From Polytrichum commune (taxonomy: Eukaryota; Streptophyta; Polytrichopsida; Polytrichales; Polytrichaceae), in NCBI GenBank assembly GCA_950295325.1, contig OX485805.1:20881501-20945500 (forward strand): a stretch of 64,000 bases of DNA, written 5' to 3'. Shown here piece by piece: positions 22,658 to 35,156 of the stretch (the first letter of the stretch is position 1; each line of letters opens with the position of its first letter). The translations under genes were made by a program, and so were the position numbers. A model generated the notes under the pieces. The model had not been told where the DNA came from and searched no databases. It saw only the letters and a program-made list of their open reading frames with translations.

Positions 22658-25600
22658 TTTGAAGTTCTTTATCATCGAGACAACACCGTAACTTTGTGGG
22701 TTGTTTTGGTTCCAAAGGTGCACCCTATAGAGCCTGCCTATAGAGCTATCTTTTCCAGGCCTTATGTGGCTTTGTTTGGTTTGACCGGCATTGAAATAAA
22801 ACTTGTTTCAATTGTTTATAAAATAAAGAAATGAATAAATAGAGGACAACTCGCTAACTTATCAGCATATGAGTCATAGGCAATCGTCTGACATTGCTTA
22901 AAGAACACTGTAAATCAACCATTGTGGTAGATTTGTTGATTTTGAATCGTAGAAGACAAGTTTTTATGTGATGCATGTGAATGGCCTAGGACTCGTATGC
23001 TTGAACTACCCACAGCTTCGTGACGGTCTTGTAAGGTATGTTAGATGGTGCTAAAAGCATCACTTTCATTATTGAACGTTGAGCACAAATGTTGGTCTTT
23101 ATAATTAAAAATTCCGAGCAATGCTCGTGAGCAATTGACAAGGGAGTCCAACTCTCTAAAATACGTCTTATTTGAATTGTGTGTATAGAAATTCATAATA
23201 ACTCAAAAAGTTTTATTTGTCGAGGATCCTAAAGCTCATGTTGAGGTGGTGGAAGTTCTCATGATCAATATGTACTTATTGTGTATAATTATAGAGTGTT
23301 GGTTGTGGGTGGGGTGTTGGTTGTAGCACCATCTACCTTAAGGCGAAGGTGTAGCGAAATTAAGCTGTCACGAGTGAACCACTATTCAAAGGAATAGGTT
23401 TTCACTAAACCTGAAAACATGAGCTCCATGAAACCCAAGCATTGCGGTGCTTGTGTAAGATGAGGATGAAAACGTTGGAAACATATAACTTACATTAATC
23501 CTTTTGTAGTTGAACCGACCCCAAATTCAACAATAGAGACCATGATGTAGTATAATGAGAAAAGGTAGGGATGAATCAACCACAAATATATAGAGGACAT
23601 ATTTTACCAAACCTCCTAACACGAGTGCCATGAATCCCAAGCTTGGTTAGGTTGTCAACCATGGCTTATGTTATAAAATCTAGCATATGTCAACAATATC
23701 AAAGCCTTGGTGGACTATTAGATGTCGAGTGTTACCTAAGGTAGAGGGTATTTGGATGATTTAGGCAATTTTTAGAGTTCACATGAATTAGTGGTATGCA
23801 TGATTCTCATAGCCATGGGGAGGCTATTGTCGAAAAACGACATGAGAATAAAACATAGGGTATTTTTTTATCCATTAGCAAAAAATATATACAATTTTTG
23901 AAATTATTGTAGCTTGGATAAAAACGACCCATACAATATCATATCTAAAGTAGGGCGTATGAAAATATAGGTGGTATTTAATTTTATTAATAAAGTAGGA
24001 TATGTAATATTTGGACAAACAAAGAATTTATGTGATGTTCAATGAATGTATTTGAATTTGATGAGAAATTGCCTCAATTGATTAAAAGTCATCCAATTTA
24101 GAAGTTGGCAATTGGATATCATGGTTTATCGCCACTTCACACACGAGCCAATACAAGTGACCATGAAATTGTGAGAGCCCAAAAGAAGTGTCCAAAGGCC
24201 GTCCCAAGACACTTTAAAAAAATTTATATGTGACTAGGCCCAAAATCGAATGCTATTTCAAGGAATTTATATTCATGTGGGGTCCTCACACATGATAAAA
24301 TATATTAAATCAACAATTGTGATATTTTCGGAGTGCCATGGGCTTCGGTTTTGTGTTGGACCTACCTCCAAGAGGTGGTTTTCTAAAATAGTCCAAGTGA
24401 CCATGAAGCATGATCCATTCGATGCCATGTAGGAATTCATGTAGAGTTTATATCCATATTGCATTCACTTACTCTATTGGTCCCTCAAGCGTAGTGAAGC
24501 AAACTTGAACCCGCTCCGCCTTTACCACCAATGAGAGTGCTTGAAGTGTAATGGTCATGGGCCCTCAGTCTCATGTGTGAAGTGGCCCTTAGTGTTATGG
24601 GAGGATATGTTTTTGATTGTGAAGGGGTTTCTGTGACCCGGCTTTGGATCTTGCAAGCAAATTTGTAGGTTCACACAAAGTTAACCAAGTTTAAGACACA
24701 AGTCATAACCCCCTCTTCATGGCAAGCATGGGTCTACAATTTGTGGACCGTAGAAGGAGCCGATCCACTCATCTAGCATACAACCCGAGCAATAAGCCTA
24801 CAAAAGAGGATGATGGCGATGTTGAAGTTTTGAGGGATATGCCATGCTGACCTATAAATTCATGATGTATTATTTTCTTCCTGCTCCAACACACCTCAAA
24901 TTCCATTACAACCAAACAGATTGTAAGTGGTAGATGCAAATTCAATTATGTCAAAAATGTAATAATGGAGTATAATCTGGTTAGGAAGATTTATTTGCTT
25001 GATCCCATTGATCCTAAGAACTTAGACAAAATTGTGGAGTAATAATAGTTGTAAGAATTGCATTGTTGCTAATCAAAGCTTGAACATTTGCCCCTTGTAT
25101 TCAAAATTGTTGGATGATTGATTCTTTGCATAAAATAATGTTGGATATTTTACTCATGTTGTAGGTTCATTCAGCTATGTTTTCTAACACATTGCTTGAA
25201 TGTGAAAACCATTTATGTTTTTTTCCCCTTTGCTCTAGTTTTTATTCATGTTTTTAAAGGCAACCACACCAAATTGCAACACTTTAGGCATTGTAGACAA
25301 TTTTCTTAATTTGAAAATTCCATCAATATATTTTTGTCATTTTGTTACAAATTTATGTCAATTTATGTCGATATTCCAAGATTTTGATAAATGATACAAT
25401 TTACAAATAAAATAGAGTCTATAAAATAAGTTCATGGTTTATATTTTATTCACCTATAGGATATTGAAAAATACCTCAAAGTACCATTTTCTCAACTATT
25501 GGTGCCAATTATTCGAGAAATTTAGGTGAATAGGCTATCTTTAAATAACCCCCGAGCACACATGGTTTACAAAAGTAGATAGCTAGTGACTTTCATGTGA

Positions 25601-26319
25601 TCATACCAAATTGGCTTTGGCATAGTAGAATTGTTTCTTTGAAAAATGGATATTGTAGGAATATACTATAAAGTATTGAACTTACTTACACCTAGCTACT
25701 TAAATCTCTCCCTATATACACACTTTTCTCCATTACAAGCAACTTCTAAAATTATCCCAACCCTTGGCCACTTGCCCAAACCCATGGGGTTTGTCCCAAA
25801 ACTGCTCCCATAAGAAATTAGCATCAAAGACCTTGAATTAGTGTAGAGGGACATACTTGAGATGATTAAACCATAAACCTATGGGGGTCGTGTTTTTACT
25901 TTAACCTTGGTGATAGTGGTGGGGGCCCAATGCAAATAGGTGGGCATCAAGCCTTGGCCTTACTAAGGTGTGTGACTTTGAACATCCACCTCCTGTGATT
26001 GTGGTCCTTCCAATTGGCTCAAAAGAAAAGAAACAAATGTATGTGTTTAAATTGACACATATCTGAGTTTGTTGGCCCTACTATGATCAAGAGTCAACTT
26101 GCTTCAAAGGTAGGGTTTATTGCCCGTCCTTGTAGTAGGTGGGCTCATTTTGGATAGTTATATAGTTTCAAGATTTGGTCCTTATGTGGGTAGTTGTATA
26201 TGTTCTTGGTAGTTCTCTAGTTTCCTTATGTCGAGGACTAGTATGTTAGGTATTTTATGGCAATTTGATGAATGTTTTTCATTATTCTTTTGATAAGTTT
26301 GTGGGATATGTGTAAGTTC
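22658..26319. other. Intergenic DNA, no gene recognised
   Basis: AT-rich with scattered short open frames and no coding signature. About 24530-24590 resembles 31400-31450 (ttgaagtg..ggtca..ctctca..catgt.tgaagtgg), a diverged dispersed repeat. Confidence 0.45.
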
Positions 26320-26930
26320 TCTAGTACACCGTTTGCAGTATTTAGTGTCACATCCACTATTTGTGAAGGGCCTATACTAGATGCCTAGAGGTCTCAAAGT
26401 GTCATGCTTGTTAATTGTCAACATGATTCCATTTGTCAACATAAGTAGCTTCTTTAAGTGAATAATATTTGTTAATTAGACGCTTATGATAACTATTCTA
26501 GGCTCAATAGTCGACACAATCGGAGGGGCGTACATGACCATTTAACGAGGACATGAATCTTTTCACTTGGATAATGAATGAGATATTCATACAAGCTCAT
26601 AAATTATGAGGAAAGCGGCTATGACCTCGATTTGGATTTGCTAATCACCTCATACTAATTGCATAATACATATCTTAGGAGAAGTGGGGTAAGGTATGTG
26701 TGTGTTATTTAGTTGGTTTTTCATGTTCTCCAACTTCTAATGATTAGATTTACACAACAAGAATCTTGTCACATTAGCAAATCTACATTGAAACATCTAC
26801 AAAAACCGGATTGAAAATGAAACTTCCCCTTATTTAGTTAAAATTAACGAAAATGCATGTTTTGTTAGTTTCTTAATTGGATACATAAATCCTCCAAGAT
26901 CATACTATACTTGCAGTTGTCTGATGATTC
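26320..26930 (-). mobile_element. Composite degenerate repeat with Tc1/mariner-type end
   Basis: It begins TA-CACCGTTTGCAGTATTTAG (26320 on). The next 110 bp match, in reverse complement, the right end of the element at 29860-30389 (AAGGGCCTA.ACTAGATGCCTA). About 26450-26690 matches the inverse of 45290-45600, and about 26700-26900 the inverse of 46000-46280. It is therefore one reverse-oriented, longer member that joins three repeat blocks seen separately elsewhere. The far end was not located. Confidence 0.45.
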
Positions 26931-29857
26931 ATAGGATATGTATATTCAGCCTATCACATCAACTTTCTCATCAATACCATGTTGTAGTCAATGTGGTCCC
27001 GTGTCACTATAAAATAACTATAGGCATTGACTTTTGGGTACACATTGACACTACATAGGTCCTACATATTTCAAGAGCCCGCTATGACAATTTTTAGCTA
27101 ACATAAAGAACTCTTGAATCGAGAACATATCCCAAATTAGTCTATTGAGCTCAAATTGGGATGATACAAGAATCAATCTACAAGGGACTTGTGTTTTTAC
27201 TAGATCACCCCCTTGGTAAGTGTTAGGAAACCAAACTGTTCCACATGCAATTAGTAAAAATGACTTAGTTTTAACTCATATTTCACAATCCAAATGTGAA
27301 ATTAGTGTTTTCACCTTGTATGTTCATGTAGACTAGGTACTTGTAAACCATAAGTTGAAAAGAGTTTGACTTGATGTGTGACTTAGTTATTGTAGTTGCA
27401 TGGATGTCAAATTATTATTAGTTTTTCCTATTTTTGCACATGTTGATATTGTATCAGTTGGGACTCTACCATTTTTTTACGTGGGAAGTAAAGCGATAAA
27501 CCATAGCCCCTTATGGTATTGGTTGGAGCATGCAGTAGTGAGTGCCAAGGCGAATGTGGTTAAATAACCAAACTTATGTGATTGCGTATGGAAATGAGGA
27601 TGCAACCAATCATCTTAAAGATGACATACTTTTTAGGTTGCATTGTAGAATACATTAGCATTTTAGGACCCCCAACCCTATGGATGGAATCTCCAAGGTG
27701 AGACCGCCCACCAAAGTCATTTTGCCAAAAGTTGCAGTGCAACAACTTCGTTCTTTTGTGGACAACATCACAAGAGCATGGCATGAGATAACTTCTTCAT
27801 ACCATGGATACCGGGTAGTTGACGCAAATGGAATACTTCAAATTGTAAAGGAAGTGGTGGGACCGTGTGTTTCACCTCCAAAGCCATCTCACACCACGCC
27901 CATAGGGAATCGATGCAACAAGTAAGGTAGGCATACCCTAAACTAGGAGAAAACCTAAAACCAACAATATAAATCGATTTCAAGTATTTGAAGCCTTGAA
28001 ATGTGTGATGGTAGTACATAGAATTTGTTTTGGATTCACGTACTTTATTAACTTCAAGGCAATTGATTGATTGTTCACTTTTGGTTTTGTTGTAAAAACA
28101 CTCTAGAGACTACTCAATCACATTAGTTCTTGAATGTATGAGATTCAAGCCCCACGTGAGCTTGACATGCACAAAGATGTGTATGAATGAGCTACATGTG
28201 CCCATTTTAGCTAATTGTGAGAAAAGTAATCATATATCAAGTGCACTTTCAAAGATTGGTTGGATACTTCTATGTAATCAAAACATTGGGGTTGAAATAC
28301 ATGACATGATACAAATAAACACTTTATATATTGATCATTGATGTCGCATTTGACTAGATGTAGTATGATTTCATGCTTGAGATAAGACAATGTGCTAAGC
28401 CAAGTTTCAAACCCATAAATAGAAAATATATGGATTCAAGACTTGGCAAGGACTTATAGCTATTGTATATAGGTCGTACACTTAACCCCTTACACTTTGA
28501 AAGGATTTGATTGTGATGGGCGTGGCATGGGATGGGTCAACCGGAAGTCACGTCTCCCAAACTTGCCGACTAGGTAGCGCATCATCGTCACATCACCATG
28601 CAATTGAATCTCCGCTTTGTTGTCAACTTCTCACAAGTCCATAAGTTATTGGATGACCGGATTGAGGATGGCAATGTAGGGACTTCCAAGGTCTACACTG
28701 TAGCTTTCACAAACTAGATACAATATGTATAGAAGTATAATCAAAAGTCAACTCACTATATAAGTATGAAAATTTGATATATAAAACAAAACATGTCATA
28801 TAGTGTAGTTGAAAATTTTGGACCTATGAAAATTACAAAATCAATAAATAAATTATTTGCTGGAAATTTGTAGATATGTAAGATGGAATAGGAAATGGAT
28901 TTAAGAAGTTCTTATTATTGAAGTAGATATGTCCATTGTTGGCTCAGTGGACATTTTGTCTCCAAGAAAAGAAAAAAGAAAAAGAAAAAAGAAATGTCTT
29001 ATGCAAACACCTACTTCTGAATGTGAAATGTATAATATTCTTCTAGAATGAACACTTCCAATATTTACAAGGATCAATACAATGGTTCTTTGGTTCATAT
29101 AGGGAAAAAAAAGGGTCAATTGTCAACACCCGGTTAATGCTAACCACTTGAATCATGGCTTCATTAACCTCTTAAGAAGACCATATACATATATCCATTT
29201 TGAAAAAATATTACAAGTAGAGGGCCAACCACCTTGCTCTCAGTCTTATGGCATTGAATTCGTCCAATACTTTTCAACCAATTGGATTTCCCCCCCCCCC
29301 CAATTTTTCTACACACGAGAAGAGGCTTATAACATTGTTGAGTCATCCATATAGGTCCCACAACAAAACACGTTTCTTATACTTTGTCACTACAATAATA
29401 TGTTTTAAAAAGAGTGTGAATGCCAAATAAATAGAGTGGGTCAACCTAATTGCACATATTTTTGTATATTAGTTGAGTTCATGTACATTCAAAATCATCT
29501 TCGAGGTGGAAGTCAAGTTTCACTAGCACAAAACTCACAAGGTGATCCTCATGCATGCAACATTACTCAAAATCATGGTTCTAGAACACACTTCATATTT
29601 GAGAGGGGCGGCACATGAACCCACTCACAAGAATTGAGTCCGATCTATAATTATCATAGATTGCATTGGATTTGTCACTGTTGTCAGTGGGGTCATGTGT
29701 TGATGATTGCCCCTCTCAACACTACTAGGATCATGGGCCTGGAACATACATCCCATTTGACACAAGTGGTCATTAAGTCACAATCCCATTTACAAGTGTC
29801 AATTCCAACTGCCCCGATCAAATGTGAAGTATGTTCTAGGACAAATATGATTTCTAG
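26931..29857. other. Intergenic DNA, no gene recognised
   Basis: Only short open frames. The 81-codon frame at 27680-27925 has no recognisable domain. It contains a 12-bp C run at 29290-29301 and a weak inverted repeat at about 29729-29852 (GGAACATAC / GTATGTTCT arms). Confidence 0.45.
29290..29301. repeat. Poly(C) tract, 12 bp
   Basis: Uninterrupted C run. Confidence 0.9.
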
Positions 29858-29859
29858 TG

Positions 29860-30389
29860 CACCATTGATGGTATTTAGTGTCACATACATAATAGTGTCA
29901 AGTATCCTATGTTGAGGTGTATGCTAGGTTATATCAGTGATCAACAAACTTCATCATCAGTGTCGCCTCATGTTACTTGGAGTTCAAGTGCGCTTACTAA
30001 TACCTTGGCATGATACTTATGTTCAATAGTGTTATGAGGTGTATGCCTACATTACCCAATGGTCTACAAGTTCACTAGAGTGTACATAAATGACACTTGA
30101 CATTAGTATGCCCAATAATATATTTCGCTTGCATACTAAAATGTAAACACATGACACTTGCCATTAGTATGCTCAATATCATCTTCCCCTTGCATACTAA
30201 AATACGAAATCCATCATCTCAAGTATCACCATGTGCTACATTAAATGTCATAATGTAAAACATTCTTCACTATATGTTGATGAATAGTATCACATTGGCA
30301 ATTTGTGGACGTGACAAATTGAGACCTTTAGGCATCTAGTTTAGGCCCTTTGCAAACAATGTACGTGATGTGATATACCATAAATGGTG
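29860..30389. mobile_element. Tc1/mariner-type non-autonomous element, 530 bp
   Basis: The left end CACCATTGATGGTATTTAG and right end ATACCATAAATGGTG are inverted. They are bounded by TG (29858-29859, probably mutated TA) and TA (30390-30391). The first 90 bp (to ..TAGGTTAT.T.AGT.ATCAAC) match the region 51768-51860, which precedes the Tc1-like transposase remnant. A 59-bp internal tandem duplication (GACACTTG.CATTAGTATGC) lies at about 30085-30202. Non-coding. Confidence 0.65.
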
Positions 30390-30431
30390 TACATAGTGCA
30401 ATCAAGCCCTTAAACCCCCAAACTGAGGAAA

Positions 30432-30737
30432 GTTGGGTAGAAAGGTTGGGCACATGGCCCAACTTTGTTGCCATGCAATTGATTTTAGCCATTGAGGAGG
30501 CTAGGCACATATAGTTCAACAACAAAAATGGTTTCCACCAAGGCAAAGCCACCACACAAGCTGCAAAATAAAAATGTAGCATGTGTTGGGTAGAAAGGTT
30601 GGGCACATGGCCCAACTTTGTTGCCATGCAATTGATTTTAGCCATTGAGGAGGCTAGGCACATATAGTTCAACAACAAAAATGGTTTCCACCAAGGCAAA
30701 GCCACCACACAAGCTGCAAAATAAAAATGTAGCATGT
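30432..30737. repeat. Perfect 153-bp tandem duplication
   Basis: Two copies (30432-30584, 30585-30737) that I read as identical. The unit starts GTTGGGTAGAAAGGTTGGG and ends AAAAATGTAGCATGT. Because 153 is 51 codons, an open minus-strand frame is doubled, but no coding signature is seen. Very recent duplication or unresolved assembly duplication. Confidence 0.9.
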
Positions 30738-31959
30738 GTTTTACCCAAGTGCAATAAACACACTACTTGTCCTTTATCTGATGGTAAAAACATTTTTACC
30801 ATGACATTTATTTATTTATTATTCTTACAACCCATGCCCTCCAAGGATTGCCATGTTGTGAAAGCCCATGCCATGTGCCCAACTCTAGAGCATGCCTACA
30901 TGACTAAGCTTAATTTTCTTGCATTGATGCCATGCAATGTGTAGTGAGCTTGGTAAGTAACTTACAATACTAATAACTCATTGAAAGAGCAAAGCTTATG
31001 AGGAGAAGAGATGCACCCTAATCTCCTTAATGTCACTCCCTTTCTTATATCCCCAAACCCTTGGGAACGGATGTGCTCAATTGAAATCTTCCTCCTTTTT
31101 ATCACATTCTCCTCTCATATATCATGGGTTTTGACATTAAAGCAATCCATCAAAGGATTCAAACCACACATTCACACACATTACGTTGTCATCATTGTGA
31201 TTAATTATCATTAAGGTATAGGGTGCTAAAACCAACACCCACCCAAAAACAACGCTTATAAACGCCTCCCAATCACCAACACTCTACTGCCTTGAACCAT
31301 TCCACATAGCAAAGGAGTGCCCGGGCCCATGGAGTGACGGGTTTAGATGCTACCACATACTAGCCTCCACTACATCCATATAGGATAGGGCAATGGGCTT
31401 GAAGTGCAAGGGTCACGAGCTCTCAATGTCATGTATGAAGTGGCTTATCAATACCTATTATAGTTATTCTATTCACCACATGTGAGCGCACAGGGGGGGG
31501 GGGGGTTCAAGCCCACAAAGCCAAGGGGGTTAGCACCTGCACGCAAGTGGATGGTTCGACAACTAAACCCATGGGATCATGGAGGTGGCCATATTGGGCT
31601 TTGACCTAGCTTGAGTCTAGGCAATGAAGGTGGGGTTCCTCATCACATGCAAGGTCATCAAACATGGGGCCTGGAGGCGAGTTTAAAGAATCAAGTGGTT
31701 TTGACTTTGAATACTCATCATATATTCAGTTGAGGCTGAAATTAGAATTCTTCTTCTTTGTATTTATGTTTAGCCCAAAGGTTAATATGGATTTCTATTT
31801 ATACCAACCACATAGTCATATGTATGTACAATAGCTTATAATGTTGGTTTAAACACCCTCTACTTGATTGTAATGTTGACTTTGTGTTATTGCACTATGT
31901 CACATGCTACACCAATTCTCTAATATCACGCATCCATGTTGGCACTGCAGACCTCCTTA
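30738..31959. other. Intergenic DNA upstream of the host gene
   Basis: No gene recognised. Contains a 13-bp G run at 31493-31505. The sequence immediately before the leader region (31860-31960) could hold the promoter, but I cannot identify a convincing TATA box. Confidence 0.45.
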
Positions 31960-32572
31960 ATATCACGTGCACTTTGGTAGCCACAGGCGTGATATTAGGG
32001 AGGTGAGAGAGCAGAGAGACGCCAAGCCTTGCCTAGAGCCAGGTTATAAGGGCGTGAGAAAGTATAAACAAATGGGCGATGGCCTCCTGCATTGGAAACG
32101 TGAGCAAGGAGAGATTCCCCATGAACAACAAACACTGTCACAGTGTAAAAAGTCCAACTTAACACAAGAAAAGCAAAGAGAAGAAAAGACCAGACTCAGC
32201 TGGGCCTCCCGGGGTGGAGGTTGAATATTGCCTGGAAGTCACTTGCAGATCCGAGCTCAAGGTGGAAAGCTTGAGCAAAGTCGCTTGCTGCTGTTGCTGC
32301 TGTGAGAACAAACTACTTGCATCTACGACTTACCAACTTTTTGTTCCAATTCGATGCTTGGCCCGATCCTGCCATCGATCAAGTTGGGTTAGTTTTATGC
32401 ATTCACAGCTGGGTGCTTGCTTGCTTGTTTTTTGTGAGTTCGAGGTCCAGATCGAAGTTTTTGGGTAGGCTAGGCGGCTGCATGAGTCCAACTTTGTCAG
32501 GTGGAGGTCCCGATGAGTTTGGGATGGTTGTGGAAGGAGTTACCAGTGTTGTTTGACATGGTCCCAGAAGTT

Positions 32573-32599
32573 GTGAGTGAGTGAGTGAGTGAGTGAGTT
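32573..32599. repeat. (GTGA)n microsatellite
   Basis: About six tetranucleotide units within the gene's leader region. Confidence 0.85.
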
Positions 32600-33829
32600 G
32601 TGAATTTTTTTTGTAGGAGTTTGGATGTGTGGTGTTAGATTCAACTTTTAATTTTTGTTGTTGTTTGGGAGTGCTCCCTCGGAGGTTGGATCAAGAGCAG
32701 GATTGTGAGAAATAGTTGGAAGTTTGCAGGGAGAGTGATGAAGGGGGTAACTGCTGCTAATGACAAGCCGAGTAGGCACGAGGAGGAGGAAGAAGCTGCA
32801 AATTTTGTTTTCGGGTTGTTGATCTGGAAGGACTTGACAGGTGCACAGTGGGTATGAGTGTCTGGAGAGTGGTGGTGTAGCGATGAGGAGGATTAAGGAG
32901 AGGAAGCCCTGGGTGGAATTGGGTGATCACAAGCTGGCGAAGTGAGGATCTAGTCGGAAGGAGGCTGTTCGTGGTTATAGTCAAAAAATGCTCTGAATTA
33001 GCAGCCTTCCATTTCGGCACCGAGGTAATTTGGTTGTATCTTGAGTGGTGATTATGAACGAGCGGGATCAACTTCCTACATGTTTTTTTTTTGCAACTCC
33101 TAATAATTAGCCATTCTGGACCAGGCCAGAAAGCATTTTGAAACTTTAGTAGAACTAAGAGGATTAATATCCTGGTTGTAGCTCCTGGAATTTGCAAGGA
33201 GACTCATGTAGAATCCTGTGAGGGTCCCTAACTTTTTTTTTGGTTTTGTTTTGTTTTATTTATTTTTGGTCAATAAAAGCTGTTTGTGGGGATTTGCAGC
33301 TGTTAACATAGCACCAAAAGAAAGTCAGACTGAAGATTTTTGGTTTTAGCAAAAGGTTTTGCAGAACTTGATACAGCAGTTCAGGACCAAGAATCTCTTC
33401 ACTTCGAGAAATCTTTATCAGGTTGCTATTAATTCCGCAGAAACTCTCACGGGGGGAAGAAGATGGACTGGTATTTGTCGTCGTGAGATTATTATTACTC
33501 CGACTCCCGCTCTGAGTAGTTATAGACAGCTCAAGAAGCCTATCGAGTCTGTCCCACGTTTTTGTAGTATGAGTGTGAAGATTATCCCTCATCCTGTTCT
33601 TTCTTTTTCTCTTTCGGAAAAGGATCAAAAACCTCTAGTTTTCAAGTTTTGGTGCTGGATCTCGTGAAAATTCACTCCTTCGGTTCTGGTTGACCATTCT
33701 TCCAACTTACAATAGTTGGTGAAATTTGGGTCCAACTTGTGGAGTTCCAGACATTTGTTTTAGACTCTGGTCAAGCATCCTGCCCGGCTTATAACCTGCT
33801 CGTCGAGCTTTTTCTTGCATGCTACTGTG

Positions 33830-34521
33830 CCACCTTCTCTCGCACTTCCAGCCGGAATACTTTGATAAGTCTCATGCTTTAGGTCGAGGGAGGGTTAACC
33901 TCTCAGATTCTCATCTCAATCCTTTGAACTAAATAAGCATTCAGGAATTTGCAGTCGAACGACCTTACCCTTCTCTCTTGCACTTCCAGCAAGGCTCATG
34001 CTCTAGGTCGAGGGAGGATTAACTCCTAAGGATCTCATCACACCCTCGTTACAAGGATTGAACTAAATAACAAACTTTTAGGAGTTTGCAGTCGGTTGAC
34101 CTTACCCTTCTTTTTGCACGTCCAGCTGAAACAACTTCAATGATTTCATGCTCTAGGTCGAGGCAGAGTATTGTCTTAGACTCTCGTCACACCCTATTTA
34201 CAAGGATTGAAGTAGATTAAAAAATTTAAGAATTTCCAGTCGATTGACCTTGCATCTTCTCTTGCACTTCCATGGTCTCCTTCATGCTCTATGTGGAGGG
34301 AGGGTTAGCTTCTTAGGCACTCATCACACACTAGTTACAAGGATGTGAACTAGACCAACTTTCAGGAATTTGCAGTTGATCGACCTTACCTTTTCTTGCA
34401 CTTGGTCGAGAGAGGGTTGATTTCTTAGGTTCTCATCACACCCTAGTTACAAGGATTTTTGAACTCGACAAATCTTTCAGGAATTTGCAGTTGATAGACC
34501 TTGCCTTCCCTGGCACTTCCA
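33830..34521. repeat. Degenerate tandem repeat in leader intron, 113-150-bp units
   Basis: About five units, each with TCATGCTCTAGGTCGAGG, ATCACACCCTAGTTACAAGG and GGAATTTGCAGT. Starts are near 33872, 33997, 34147, 34283 and 34396, and another degenerate copy begins at about 34885. Each unit ends in a TTTGCAG that mimics a 3' splice site. Confidence 0.75.
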
Positions 34522-35156
34522 GAAAAAAGAAAAGAAAGAAAGGTGATCCAATGTTGCCACCGGCATAAATTACAGTGTTGCTTCATTGGTCTCACTCTAA
34601 ATGGAATCCCGAAATGGGCTATATGAGAATTAGAGGGTCCCTAAAAAACTGCTGCCTCCTTTTGAAGGTGAACACCTTGAACGGCCGCATACAAACTGGC
34701 TGGCATCTACTCCCATCTTCCCCAAAGACAAGCTCATAGATTTCCACATGCATGGTTGAATTTATCTGATTCAAATGGATACCCCACTATGATTGGCTGG
34801 ACCATAGCTGGGTAGGGCATATTGGAAATTAAGGAAATCCTAGGAAGGTCAACCTCAGAGTTCCCATGGGATCTGGGTCGGTCTCATGCTCTAGGTTGGG
34901 GGAGGGTTAACTTCTTAGACTCTCATCGTGACACCCTAGTTACAATGATTGCACTTAATAAACCATCAGAAACTTGCAGTTGATTAACCACCGTACCTTG
35001 CCCATGCCATGCTGCTCCCTAACCAATAATTATATGATGACCAGTGGGTTATGTGCAGACATGAGATGAGTGGTTCAAGCAACCCTTAATCTTGGGCTGC
35101 AACATTGTCACAATCATCATCACCATACTTCATCAGCACCAACAATTTTTGCAGTA

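Larger units (their letters stand above)
31960..35154 (+). other. Probable 5' non-coding region of the O-fucosyltransferase gene
   Basis: About 3.2 kb with base composition less AT-rich than the flanks, CTG/TGC repeats near 32288 and a (GTGA)n array at about 32573-32599, and no supported coding frame. It ends at a good 3' splice site, TTTTTGCAG at 35146-35154, three bases before the start codon of the gene. This implies a 5' leader exon somewhere in this region and a leader intron. Which part is exon cannot be told from sequence alone. Open frames at 32757-33197 and 33260-33628 on the minus strand look spurious. Confidence 0.4.

Noticed and set aside
24174-24200. Sequence TTGTGAGAGCCCAAAAG resembling an LTR start
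   Set aside because: Following sequence does not match any of the three LTRs, and no matching end is found downstream.
30328-30735. 135-codon minus-strand frame with a repeated 51-residue unit
   Set aside because: The repetition is just the 153-bp DNA duplication in a frame that happens to be open. No start context or domain.
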